Notes: generated by a model not told the origin, from the letters alone. Shown: positions 27,824 to 36,848, numbered from the stretch's first letter. The stretch: 64,000 bases of DNA from Methylophilus sp. QUAN (GCF_015354445.1 NZ_JADKYT010000003.1:372001-436000); one strand, 5' to 3'. Program-made: numbers and translations.

Positions 27824-29689
27824 TTACAGTGAGAAAACGTTCAGTGCACCGCCGCCAGGAGCAGCATTGTACTTAGTCAACTCTTTGTAACCACCAGCAG
27901 CACCCAGTGCGTCTGTGTCGTTGGTCATGCCCAAGTTCATCGCAACACCAGCCCAACCGCCGATACCGGACAGTACGCCAACGTATTGTTTACCCTTGTT
28001 GCCGTATGTGAATGCGTTACCAATCACGCCGGAACCAACTTGGAATTTCCACAGTTCTTTACCGTTTTGTGCATCAACAGCTTTGAACCAACGATCCAAA
28101 GTACCGTAGAACACGATGTTAGAAGCTGTAGTCAGAGCACCGCCCCATGCAGAGAATTTCTCTTTGTTGTACCAAACTTTTTTGTTGGTCATTGGATCAT
28201 AAGCGCCGAAGCCACCCATTACGCCGTCAGGACCAGCAAACATAGTCAAAGTAGCACCAACCCATGGTTGACCAGCAACGTATTTAGACTCAACTGGCTC
28301 GTATGTCATACATACGTGGTTCAATGGTGTGTACACCAAACCAGTTTTTGGAGAGTAAGCAGCAGGCTGTTGGTCTTTAGTACCCAAAGCAGCTGGGCAA
28401 ACACCCTTAGCGTTGTAGTCTTGGTGAGTAGAAGCAGTTGCCAATTTGTTTGGCACACCTGTTTTCAGGTCAACATCAGTTGCCCAGTTAACGAATGGGT
28501 GTACTTTTTCAGCTGCAACCAATGAACCGTTATGAGCGTTCCATGTGTAGATGAAACCGTTACGGTCATGGTGCCATGCGTAAGTTTTGCCACCTTTGTC
28601 GAACAGGATTACTTCGTTAATACCATCGTAGTCCCACTCATCGTGTGGAGTCATTTGCATGCCCCATTTAGCCACACCAGTGTCCAAATCACGAGCGAAA
28701 ATTGTCATAGACCATTTGTTGTCGCCTGGACGTACATCTGGGTTCCATACGGATGGGTTACCAGTACCGTAGTAAACCAGGTTTGTACGTGCATCATATG
28801 GCCACCAGCCCCATACGGAACCGCCACCATGTTGCCAGCCGTCTTTAACAGCTTGTGGTTTCAACCAGGTACGTGTACCCAGGTCTTTTTCACCAATTTT
28901 CAGGCTGTCGTTAGCCAGTTTTTTGAAAGAACCACCTTGTTTGTTACCGCCGTTTACATCTTCGTAAACTGACAGAGCGTTGTATGATGGGTTTTCTTTG
29001 TTGAAGTCAGCACCGATCAATACTTCGCTGTCTGGACCTGTAGAGTAAGCTTTCCATGCCAGAGAGCCATCTTTCAGGTTGTATGCAGCGATAAAGCAAC
29101 GTACGCCGAACTCAGCACCTGAGCAACCGGTCAATACTTTGTCTTTGATTACGTGTGGAGCGTTAGTGTTAGTTGCACCAACTTTTGGATCAGTGTTCTT
29201 AACGTCCCATACTTTAGCACCGGTTTTTGCATCTAAAGCAACCAACATACCGTCGTTTTGTTGCAGGTAGATTTTACCGTCGCCGTAGCCCAGACCACGA
29301 GAAACGTTGTCACAGCACAGAACTGCTTGAACGCTTGGGTCTTGTTTAGGGAAATAGGACCAAACGATTTTTTGATTGTCGTTCAGATCCAGAGCGTATA
29401 CGTTGTTTGGGAAAGCTGTGTGAACGTACATCATGTTGCCCACAACAACTGGAGAACCTTCGTGACCACGGTTTACACCAGTAGCGAATGTCCAAGCTGC
29501 TTTCAGGTTTTTAACGTTACCCTTGTTGATTTGTGCCAAGGCGCTGTAACCGTTGTTGTTGTGTTGACCACGTGGATGTGCCCAGTTGTTGGCATCTTTC
29601 AACGCGGCTTCTTGGTCAGCTGCTGCGAAAGCAACCAATGGCAATGCTGCTACCAGACCCAAGGCCAGTTTGATTTTGTTAACTTGCAT
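27824..29689 (-). CDS. xoxF: Lanthanide-dependent PQQ methanol dehydrogenase
   Basis: Periplasmic quinoprotein oxidising methanol; eight-bladed beta-propeller. I start at the ATG at 29689 (621 residues), with a GAGAT ribosome binding site and a signal peptide ending FAA. The vicinal disulfide is Cys125-Cys126. Metal ligands are Glu193 (in GAEFGVR), Asn311 and catalytic Asp353 in TPHDEWDYDG. The extra Asp355 two residues on is the hallmark of the lanthanide XoxF type; calcium MxaF has Ala there. No mxaF or mxaI is in the window. The divergent pip gene lies across a 306-bp regulatory region. Confidence 0.97.
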   Translation of the reverse strand: MQVNKIKLALGLVAALPLVAFAAADQEAALKDANNWAHPRGQHNNNGYSALAQINKGNVKNLKAAWTFATGVNRGHEGSPVVVGNMMYVHTAFPNNVYALDLNDNQKIVWSYFPKQDPSVQAVLCCDNVSRGLGYGDGKIYLQQNDGMLVALDAKTGAKVWDVKNTDPKVGATNTNAPHVIKDKVLTGCSGAEFGVRCFIAAYNLKDGSLAWKAYSTGPDSEVLIGADFNKENPSYNALSVYEDVNGGNKQGGSFKKLANDSLKIGEKDLGTRTWLKPQAVKDGWQHGGGSVWGWWPYDARTNLVYYGTGNPSVWNPDVRPGDNKWSMTIFARDLDTGVAKWGMQMTPHDEWDYDGINEVILFDKGGKTYAWHHDRNGFIYTWNAHNGSLVAAEKVHPFVNWATDVDLKTGVPNKLATASTHQDYNAKGVCPAALGTKDQQPAAYSPKTGLVYTPLNHVCMTYEPVESKYVAGQPWVGATLTMFAGPDGVMGGFGAYDPMTNKKVWYNKEKFSAWGGALTTASNIVFYGTLDRWFKAVDAQNGKELWKFQVGSGVIGNAFTYGNKGKQYVGVLSGIGGWAGVAMNLGMTNDTDALGAAGGYKELTKYNAAPGGGALNVFSL

Positions 29690-29995
29690 ATTGATCTCCA
29701 AAGTTAGAACTAAGGGTTTAATATTAAGTACACGTTAAATTCTGCCAGCACTAGGATTGGCAAACCAAATTTCCCGCATACTTTTCACTCCAGAGACAAG
29801 GGAAAAACTCCTGAAACGCTTTAGAATTTATCACTTGCCGCATGTGAGGATTGCAATATAGAACAATTTGTTTTCAATTGCAACAGTTTGGTTACAAATC
29901 GGTTACAAATATTTCGAAATATTTTTTGTTAATTTTCCGCAAGCTGACAACAAAATAAATTACTATTAAAAATCATACAGTTAAGAAAATAATTT
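29690..29995. promoter_or_regulatory. xoxF upstream region with tandem TGTAAC repeat
   Basis: 306 bp, AT-rich, between divergent xoxF and pip. It holds two GGTTACAAAT copies (29890-29899 and 29901-29910). On the minus strand these read TGTAACCGATTTGTAACC, the same TGTAAC-N5-TGTAAC arrangement with 11-bp period as upstream of fdsG. The pair lies about 200 bp upstream of the xoxF ATG and about 90 bp upstream of pip. A poly-AT stretch (29907-29940) follows. No consensus sigma-70 promoter was found with confidence. Confidence 0.55.
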
Positions 29996-30946
29996 ATGAA
30001 CACTCTCTACCTCTATCCCGAATGCCAACCGTTCACAAATACACATATTGACGTCAATTCGTTACATTCAATCTATGTTGAACAATGTGGTAACCCGCAC
30101 GGCGTGCCCGTTATTTTTTTGCACGGCGGCCCTGGTAGCGGTTGCAATCCGGGACAAAGACGCTTTTTCGACCCAGCGCATTACCACATTATTTTGTTCG
30201 ACCAACGTGGCTGTGGCCGCAGCCTGCCAGCAGGCGAGACCACAGACAACACCACGCAAGACCTGGTTGCAGATATAGAAGCGATCCGCCAACATTTGAA
30301 CATTGACCGCTGGCATGTGTTTGGCGGCTCATGGGGAAGCACGCTGGCATTGTCTTACGCAAACAGCCATGCACAACAAGTGATCAGCCTGACATTGCGC
30401 GGTATCTTTTTGAGCAGACAGCATGAAATTGATTGGTTTTTGGGCCAGGTCGCATTATTTTTCCCGGAAGCCTGGCAAACACTGCTGGCAGTGGTGCCAG
30501 CCAGCCACCAGGAAAATGTCCTGGATTACTATGCGACCCGGGTGTTTCACAGCGATACGGCCATCAGCATTCCAGCTGCCATCCGCTGGAATGCGTTTGA
30601 ATCCAGCATTATGAGCCTGATCTCCAAAGCCGACAGCGCCGAGGTCAATGGCGCGGTTGAGCTGGCGCGTGCACGTGTACAGATTCATTACATTCAGCAT
30701 TTATGCTTTGTCGATGGCGATCAAATGTTACAAGCAGCCGCGCAGCAACTGCAATCCATCCCGACGACCATTGTGCAAGGTCGTTATGACATGGTGTGCC
30801 CACCACAAACCGCCTGGGAGTTGAGCCAGGTATTACCGCACGCCACATTGGTGATGGTGCCGGACGCCGGCCATTCGGCGATGGAGCCAGGCACTTGCCA
30901 GGCACTGTTGAATGCCACGGAACAATACAAGCAACTCAGCGTCTAG
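29996..30946 (+). CDS. pip: Prolyl (proline imino-) aminopeptidase
   Basis: Serine alpha/beta-hydrolase cleaving N-terminal proline from peptides; cytosolic. 316 residues. Oxyanion-hole motif FLHGGPGSGCNPGQRRFFDP, substrate block FDQRGCGRS, nucleophile Ser in FGGSWGSTLALSYA, late Asp in QGRYDMVCPP and His in VPDAGHSAMEPG, all as in Xanthomonas-type proline iminopeptidase. The next gene starts 12 bp later. Confidence 0.95.
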   Translation: MNTLYLYPECQPFTNTHIDVNSLHSIYVEQCGNPHGVPVIFLHGGPGSGCNPGQRRFFDPAHYHIILFDQRGCGRSLPAGETTDNTTQDLVADIEAIRQHLNIDRWHVFGGSWGSTLALSYANSHAQQVISLTLRGIFLSRQHEIDWFLGQVALFFPEAWQTLLAVVPASHQENVLDYYATRVFHSDTAISIPAAIRWNAFESSIMSLISKADSAEVNGAVELARARVQIHYIQHLCFVDGDQMLQAAAQQLQSIPTTIVQGRYDMVCPPQTAWELSQVLPHATLVMVPDAGHSAMEPGTCQALLNATEQYKQLSV

Positions 30947-30958
30947 CAATCACCAGCA

Positions 30959-32272
30959 ATGAAAGCGGGATGTATGCCGACGTTATGGACGACACTACAA
31001 ACACAGTGGCAAGGCCTGAAGCAGCAATTACTGGCTTATAGCTATTGCACGCCACTGTTTGTGCTGAAAACGACCTGGCAAGGGGTGGCCAGGCACCGGT
31101 TAATGGGGCTGTCGGCCGCGCTGTCTTTTTATGCACTGTTTGCCTTGATCCCGCTGATCGTGCTGATTTTCTTTTTAATCAGCCACCTGGTGTATTCGTC
31201 TGATTATGCCATTGTGAAACTGGCCATTTTAACCAGCAACCTGCTGCCCGAGTTCAGCCAGCGCATCATGGTAGAGGTCTATGAAAACACGCGCACCAAA
31301 GCCGCCTGGGGCGTAGTTGGTTTTTTGGTATTGTTGTGGACCATCACCCCATTAGCGACGCATATGCGCGCCAGCTTTCACCTGATTGCCAGCCGCAATG
31401 ACGTATCTTCTTTCTGGCATAAAAAGTTACGCGATGTGCTCGCCGTACTCGGCGTATTGCTGGTGTTCTTCTTGTTCACCGCGGCTGGGTTTGTGCTGGA
31501 GTCCATCATTGTGTTCCTGGCCAATCATTTGCCATCCGCCTCCATCAATGTAGTCGGTTCGCTGCTATCGCTCGCCTTAACTACTTTGTTGATTGCCGGT
31601 TTTTACCACACCTTTTGCCCGCTGAATGTGCACTGGCGCCATTTGCTGTTATCCGCCCTGCTCACGGCCACCTTGTGGATGCTGATGCGCCCGGCCTTCG
31701 GCCTGTTTCTCAGTGTGAATAAAAACTTCGGCGCCGTGTTTGGCAGCATGAAGGCCATGTTTGTCTCCATCAGCTGGCTCTACCTGAACTTTGCCGTATT
31801 CCTGGTGGGCATAGAATTAATGGTCACGCTGAGGCAAAAAGATGTGCTGCTGCTGAAAGGCCTGTTTGAAGATATCCCTAACCAGCAGCACTATTTACAG
31901 GCATTGATGGGCAAATACGGCAAGACCTATACGCAAGGCCACTATGTGCTCAAAGAGGGTGAAACCAGCCATCACTACTATATGGTGGTTGAAGGCAGCT
32001 TGCATTTAACGCAACGACAAGCTGACGGCAGTGAAAAAACACTGCGCATCCTGCAGTATGGCGACTTCTTTGGCGACATTGCCTTGTTCTCAGCGCAACC
32101 CGTCACAGCCAGCGCAGTCGTCGCCTCGCCGGAAGCATCGGTCATAGAGATTTATGCCGACTGCATGGAAAACCTGCTACAGGAAGACCCACAGATTGCC
32201 GTGCGCCTGTTAAAACAACTCTCTCATCATGCGCAGGTAAAAAATACATTTGCGCCATCCAGCGCTGCATAA
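30959..32272 (+). CDS. YihY/BrkB membrane protein fused to a cyclic-nucleotide-binding domain
   Basis: 437 residues. Residues about 40-300 form a YihY/BrkB-type membrane domain with six hydrophobic segments (HRLMGLSAALSFYALFALIPL, later FGAVFGSMKAMFVSISWLYLNFAVFLVGIE). Residues about 310-430 form a cNMP/Crp-like beta-roll: VLKEGETSHHYYMVVEGSL and GDFFGDIALFSAQPVTASAVV, the phosphate-binding cassette. In this cassette the usual R of PxRxA is T, so nucleotide binding is uncertain. YihY proteins were once misnamed RNase BN. No nuclease function is implied. An alternative ATG is at 30974. Confidence 0.85.
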   Translation: MKAGCMPTLWTTLQTQWQGLKQQLLAYSYCTPLFVLKTTWQGVARHRLMGLSAALSFYALFALIPLIVLIFFLISHLVYSSDYAIVKLAILTSNLLPEFSQRIMVEVYENTRTKAAWGVVGFLVLLWTITPLATHMRASFHLIASRNDVSSFWHKKLRDVLAVLGVLLVFFLFTAAGFVLESIIVFLANHLPSASINVVGSLLSLALTTLLIAGFYHTFCPLNVHWRHLLLSALLTATLWMLMRPAFGLFLSVNKNFGAVFGSMKAMFVSISWLYLNFAVFLVGIELMVTLRQKDVLLLKGLFEDIPNQQHYLQALMGKYGKTYTQGHYVLKEGETSHHYYMVVEGSLHLTQRQADGSEKTLRILQYGDFFGDIALFSAQPVTASAVVASPEASVIEIYADCMENLLQEDPQIAVRLLKQLSHHAQVKNTFAPSSAA

Positions 32273-32346
32273 ACCGCCCAGCGCCTGATAAACAGCATAG
32301 ATCCGCAGCGTTTTGCGCTAAATCAATCCACACAACCATTGCAGAA

Positions 32347-32373
32347 TTGTAAGATGTGTTACAAAATTGTAAC
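32347..32373 (+). promoter_or_regulatory. TTGTAAC inverted repeat upstream of the TPR-oxygenase gene
   Basis: GTTACAAAATTGTAAC (32358-32373) has perfect 7-bp arms with an AA centre, and a TTGTAAG lies 20 bp upstream (32347-32353). It ends 20 bp before the ATG at 32394. The half-site resembles the TGTAAC units at fds and xoxF but is arranged as an inverted repeat. Confidence 0.4.
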
Positions 32374-32393
32374 TATCTTTGGAATTTCGCACG

Positions 32394-33899
32394 ATGGCAC
32401 TCCCACTTTCGCAAGAGATCAATACGCTGATACAACAGCTGAATCACGGACAATTTGCTGCTGTCATTCAACGGGCACGCCCATTAGCAGCGCAACACCC
32501 GCGAGAGTTTGTATTGCATCACCTGCTGGCGCTGGCGCTAGACCAAGCCCAGCAATACCCGCAGGCGGCACAGGCCTATGAAGCGGCCCTGCAACTCAAC
32601 CCGCAAGCCGCAGAGCTGTGGTTTAACTACGCGATTGTACAAACGCAGCTGGGCGCAATGGCCGCCGCGGAACAGGCTTACTGTAAAGCCATCGCCCTGA
32701 ATCCGCAATTTTTTGAGGCGCATGGCAACCTGGGCACAGTACTGCAAAAACAGGGCAAACTGGATGAAGCTATGGCCAGCTACCAGCAAGGTTTACGCAT
32801 CCAGCCACAAGATGCGCGCGGCCATTTCAACCTGGGCACGGTATTGCGTGACAAAGGACAACTGCAGTCCGCTGTGCAAAGCTACGAGCGCGCGATCGTA
32901 CTCTTCCCCAATTACACTGACGCCTATAACAACCTCGGCGAAACCTGGCGCGACCAGGGCGATATGACCAGGGCGGTGCAATATTATCAGCAGGCGCTGC
33001 AACGCAATCCACAGCATCCTGGCGCCAATTACAACATGGGCGAGTTTTTATACCTGGCCAAGCGGTTCGAAGAAGCGATTCCTCACTTCGAGGCTTCACA
33101 ATTGGACGACTGGCAATCCCGTGTACTTTACTGTTTATACCGTGCCGAGAAATTCGAGGCGTTCAAACAGTTACGCGACAACATTATCAAGCAGGGGCCG
33201 CATACTGCACCGTTTATTGCCACCCTGTCCACACACTACAGCCTCAACCACGGCGAGGCAGACCCTTACCAGTTTTGCCCGGATGGCCTGTCGTTTGTTT
33301 ACCACCGCAGCCTGCCTGAGCTGGCACCCGGCAGCCCCTTGCTGGAAGAACTGCTGGACAATATTGCGCAAGCCGATATTGCCGAGCGCAAACAGGCACG
33401 CCTGACCAATGGCAAGCAATCTGCAGGCAATCTATTCAAACGTCCCGAAACCGCCTTCAGGACGCTGGGCGAGCTGGTCAAACGTGAGTTTCTGCAATAC
33501 CAGGCACAATTCCAGCAGGCCAACTGCGCCTTAATCTCCCATTTCCCCAAAGCGCTTGAGTTCACCAGCTCATGGTATGTCAAGATGCAAAAAGGCGGCC
33601 ACCTGGATGCCCATATCCATGAAATAGGCTGGCTCAGTGGCGCGGTTTACCTGGCCATGCCAGAGACCGCAGATCCCAAGGAAGGCGCATTCGAATACGG
33701 CACACATGGTGACCAGTACCCGCAATTACACGACAAGTTCCCCACCCGCTACATCAAGCCCGCCGTAGGTGATATCGTGTTATTTCCATCGTCGCTGTTT
33801 CACAGGACGATTCCCTTTCACGCCGAAGCAGAGCGCATTTGTGTTGCCTTTGATTTAAAACCAGCCGCACACCTGCCAACGGCACGCAGCCAATATTAA
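32394..33899 (+). CDS. TPR protein with C-terminal putative 2-oxoglutarate/Fe(II) oxygenase domain
   Basis: 501 residues from the ATG at 32394. Residues about 10-220 are five or more tetratricopeptide repeats (AAELWFNYAIVQTQLG, FEAHGNLGTVLQKQGKLDEA, ARGHFNLGTVLRDKGQ). The C-terminal domain (about 300-495) has HLDAHIHEIGWLSGAVYLAMPE and later DIVLFPSSLFHRTIPFHAE, an H-x-H...H set plus a late Arg expected for the 2OG-FeII_Oxy_5 type of dioxygenase. The TPRs suggest a protein substrate or partner. Substrate unknown. Confidence 0.8.
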   Translation: MALPLSQEINTLIQQLNHGQFAAVIQRARPLAAQHPREFVLHHLLALALDQAQQYPQAAQAYEAALQLNPQAAELWFNYAIVQTQLGAMAAAEQAYCKAIALNPQFFEAHGNLGTVLQKQGKLDEAMASYQQGLRIQPQDARGHFNLGTVLRDKGQLQSAVQSYERAIVLFPNYTDAYNNLGETWRDQGDMTRAVQYYQQALQRNPQHPGANYNMGEFLYLAKRFEEAIPHFEASQLDDWQSRVLYCLYRAEKFEAFKQLRDNIIKQGPHTAPFIATLSTHYSLNHGEADPYQFCPDGLSFVYHRSLPELAPGSPLLEELLDNIAQADIAERKQARLTNGKQSAGNLFKRPETAFRTLGELVKREFLQYQAQFQQANCALISHFPKALEFTSSWYVKMQKGGHLDAHIHEIGWLSGAVYLAMPETADPKEGAFEYGTHGDQYPQLHDKFPTRYIKPAVGDIVLFPSSLFHRTIPFHAEAERICVAFDLKPAAHLPTARSQY

Positions 33900-34142
33900 G
33901 CCAAGGTACACGACCATCATTTAACCGCCGCAACAAGGTTGTGCCTTGCTTATCAAACTGATACAGAATTTATCAAAATTGCTGATTGTAGATTGCATGG
34001 CGCAAGGTATGATACTTGATGAGGAATCGTTATTTAAACTGGGATAGAAACAAGGGTTGCCGATGCAATCGCCCGGGAAAATCGCGCCGCAGTTCACCTC
34101 GTCTCAGGTCATCCCAACCAACCCTGATGGAGTCAGACCAAT

Positions 34143-34670
34143 ATGATTTCAGTGCGCCGGACCTGTTTGCTTCTCCCCTTGCTTGGCCTGGGTACCAGCG
34201 GCTTGTCGCAAGCGGGGCCTGAACAAGCCCGTGAAACCAAGAGTGAATTACTTTTCAACCTGGCCCTGCTGAGCCAGATGCCTAACCGCCAGCCACAAGA
34301 CACCTATGCAGTATGTGCATTTGAAGAAGACATCGGCCATTTGAAGGCCACAGCGCTGGAATCGCAAAAATTACAGAATTTACAGATATTTTTGGTCACA
34401 GTGAAAGCGCCAACCGACGTCAAGCGCTGCAATCTGTTATATATTCAGGACTACGGCGCACAAAAGCCGCTAGAATTACAACAGATCATCCAGAAAGAGT
34501 CCGTATTGACCGTTGTATATAACGGCAACAAGTTTTCTGAGTATGGCCATGTGGAAATCAGCGAGCAGGACAAACGCTACCAGTTCGCACTGCACCTGAC
34601 ATCGGCCAAACAGGCAGGCATTGTGTTTGACACGCGACTGATGAAACTGGCGACCAATATTGTTAATTGA
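34143..34670 (+). CDS. yfiR: YfiR family periplasmic regulator
   Basis: 175 residues with a signal peptide (about 1-24). The YfiR fold is supported by KSELLFNLALLSQMP near the mature N-terminus, CNLLYIQDY, ESVLTVVYNGNKFSEYG and the end AKQAGIVFDTRLMKLA. YfiR in Pseudomonas binds the periplasmic part of the diguanylate cyclase YfiN and represses it. Here the following gene is a YfiN-like protein starting 7 bp later. No yfiB partner is adjacent. Confidence 0.85.
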   Translation: MISVRRTCLLLPLLGLGTSGLSQAGPEQARETKSELLFNLALLSQMPNRQPQDTYAVCAFEEDIGHLKATALESQKLQNLQIFLVTVKAPTDVKRCNLLYIQDYGAQKPLELQQIIQKESVLTVVYNGNKFSEYGHVEISEQDKRYQFALHLTSAKQAGIVFDTRLMKLATNIVN

Positions 34671-34676
34671 TTGTGT

Positions 34677-36752
34677 ATGTTAAGACTACTTCCACACCTC
34701 AAGATTGCGCACAAACTACTGCTCACCGAGCTGGTGATGACATTGAGCATGCTGCTGGTATTTATTGTCTTTGCATTCGGCAGCCATTACCACAGTCTGC
34801 GCTCCCACCTGATCCGTGACATTCTGGTACAAATGAATGTGGTGGCAAACTCGATTGGCCCGGCCGTGATGTTTGGCGAGGTGAGCTCTGCCGCCAAAAC
34901 ACTGGAACCGCTGACAGATAACCAGAATATCCGCAGCGTCGTCATTCTTAATCAGCAACAACAACCCTTGCAAAGCCTGCATCCTGAGCACCCGCAAAAC
35001 CCGGCAGGCTGGCAATGGCTGTATCCCTACTTTACCGACATGGAAGTCTCGACGCCGATTGTCGTTAATGATAAAACCGTAGGCACGTTGCATGCCACTA
35101 TCAAGCAGGAACAAATTGTCGATGTATTAATCGGCTTTGCCTGGTCGAATGCCATTGCCGTGCTAGCAGCGGCATTGGCAGGCTGCCTGATTATGTGGCG
35201 ACTGAACCGCAATATTGTCGATCCGATTCACGCGCTACAAAGCTTCGTCAGCAAGATCACGCGCAATCACCATTACGACCAGCGTATCAAAGTGACCAGC
35301 GCCGACGAAATCGGCATGCTGAGCCATGATATCAACAACATGCTGGAAAGCATCCGCCAACGGGATGACCGGCTGCAAGCCGAACTGGAACACCGCAAGG
35401 TGATTGAAGAGAAACTGCAGTTTTTAGCGCACTATGATAAAAACACCCAGTTATTGAACCGCCACGCGTTTGAAGAAGCCATCACACGCAAGATCACCGC
35501 CCCGCTGGATGACCGCAAACACGTTTACCTGCTGCTACTGGACCTGGACCGTTTCAAAATCGTCAACGATGCCTTTGGCCACAACACCGGCGACAAGCTA
35601 TTACAGCAGGTGGCGCACAGACTGCGCGGCAATATGTCACAGGAAGATGCCATTTTCCGCCTGGGTGGAGATGAGTTTGCCATCCTGTTGGATGCGCCTG
35701 CGCGCAATCTGATAGAGCAGGTATGCAAACGGATTATCCAAACCATTTCTGCACAATTTATCGTCGATGACCATGAAATCCACATCGGGGTCAGTATTGG
35801 GATTGCACAGCTGCGGCCCGGCTTTGACTCCAAAACCGAAGTCATGAAGAATGCCGACGTGGCGTTATACCAGGCCAAAGATGCCGGGCGTAATACCTAC
35901 CGCTTTTATAGCGAAACGGATGAGGCTAATACCTCGGAGTTGCGCAACCTGCGTGAAGAGCTGCATTTTGCCTTGCAGAATCAGGAGCTGGAGTTGTATT
36001 ACCAGCCGATTATCCATACCCAGCTACTCAAAACCATCGGCTTTGAGGCACTGCTCAGATGGCGCCATCCAAGCAAAGGCTTGCTGACGCCAGACCAGTT
36101 TATCAACCTGGCAGAAGGCTCAGGACTCATCATCAGCATAGGCGCCTGGGTGATCCACCAGTCGCTAAAGCAACTGTCCATGTGGCAAGAAATGTTTGAC
36201 CCTGACCTGTTCATGAACGTGAACATTTCATCACGACAACTGGATGATGACAGCTTGTCTGACACTATCCGCCATGCGCTGGATTTTTACCACGTCTCGC
36301 CACGCACACTTAACCTGGAAATTACCGAATCCATGGTCATGCGCAACATTGAATCGGCCAAACAAATTCTTTATTCACTCAAACAATTGGGTATAGGCAT
36401 TGCAATTGATGATTTTGGCATCGGTCACTCATCCATGAATTACCTGAAGCAGTTGCCGGTCGATATCCTCAAAATTGACAAGCAATTTACGGCTGGCATT
36501 CCGCAAGACAAGGTCGATATTGCTATTGTGGATGCCCTGGTTGCACTGGCAGTGAGCCTCAATTTAAAAGTCGTTGCTGAAGGCGTAGAAAGTGCGATCC
36601 AGTTTGAATACTTGCAATACAAACTTTGCCATCATGTACAAGGCTATTTATTTAGTGCAGCCTTGTCTGCCAGCCAGACAACAGCGTTTATGGCCGAATT
36701 TCCAGAAAGCATTCCAACTGTTTTTCGTAAAATTGCCGGGGCCGAAAGCTAA
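34677..36752 (+). CDS. YfiN-like GGDEF-EAL protein with HAMP domain
   Basis: 691 residues from ATG 34677. TM1 about 13-35, a CHASE8-like periplasmic domain about 36-155, TM2 about 156-178, HAMP about 180-232. GGDEF is intact in FRLGGDEFAILLD, but the inhibitory RxxD is absent (SQED instead). EAL is intact (GFEALLRWRHP, then IAIDDFGIGHSSMNYL). It may make or degrade cyclic-di-GMP under control of the upstream YfiR. Canonical YfiN has no EAL domain, so this is a fused version. Confidence 0.9.
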   Translation: MLRLLPHLKIAHKLLLTELVMTLSMLLVFIVFAFGSHYHSLRSHLIRDILVQMNVVANSIGPAVMFGEVSSAAKTLEPLTDNQNIRSVVILNQQQQPLQSLHPEHPQNPAGWQWLYPYFTDMEVSTPIVVNDKTVGTLHATIKQEQIVDVLIGFAWSNAIAVLAAALAGCLIMWRLNRNIVDPIHALQSFVSKITRNHHYDQRIKVTSADEIGMLSHDINNMLESIRQRDDRLQAELEHRKVIEEKLQFLAHYDKNTQLLNRHAFEEAITRKITAPLDDRKHVYLLLLDLDRFKIVNDAFGHNTGDKLLQQVAHRLRGNMSQEDAIFRLGGDEFAILLDAPARNLIEQVCKRIIQTISAQFIVDDHEIHIGVSIGIAQLRPGFDSKTEVMKNADVALYQAKDAGRNTYRFYSETDEANTSELRNLREELHFALQNQELELYYQPIIHTQLLKTIGFEALLRWRHPSKGLLTPDQFINLAEGSGLIISIGAWVIHQSLKQLSMWQEMFDPDLFMNVNISSRQLDDDSLSDTIRHALDFYHVSPRTLNLEITESMVMRNIESAKQILYSLKQLGIGIAIDDFGIGHSSMNYLKQLPVDILKIDKQFTAGIPQDKVDIAIVDALVALAVSLNLKVVAEGVESAIQFEYLQYKLCHHVQGYLFSAALSASQTTAFMAEFPESIPTVFRKIAGAES

Positions 36753-36848
36753 CACTCATAAAGTTAGCCTGGATACTTAAACCTAGATAAATAGCATTGC
36801 AATCACACAGATAACAACAAGTCACACAGAGAGCGTTCAGGGGAACAC

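Noticed and set aside
27986-28972. Long plus-strand frames inside xoxF (179 and 146 residues)
   Set aside because: They are antisense shadows of a highly biased coding sequence, without ribosome binding sites or family motifs.
34020-34100. A GGGTTGCCGATG stretch before yfiR that looks a little like the end of the cyclic-di-GMP (GEMM) riboswitch
   Set aside because: The conserved GGCAAACC and CGCAAAGCC parts of the aptamer are absent, so only one short string matches.
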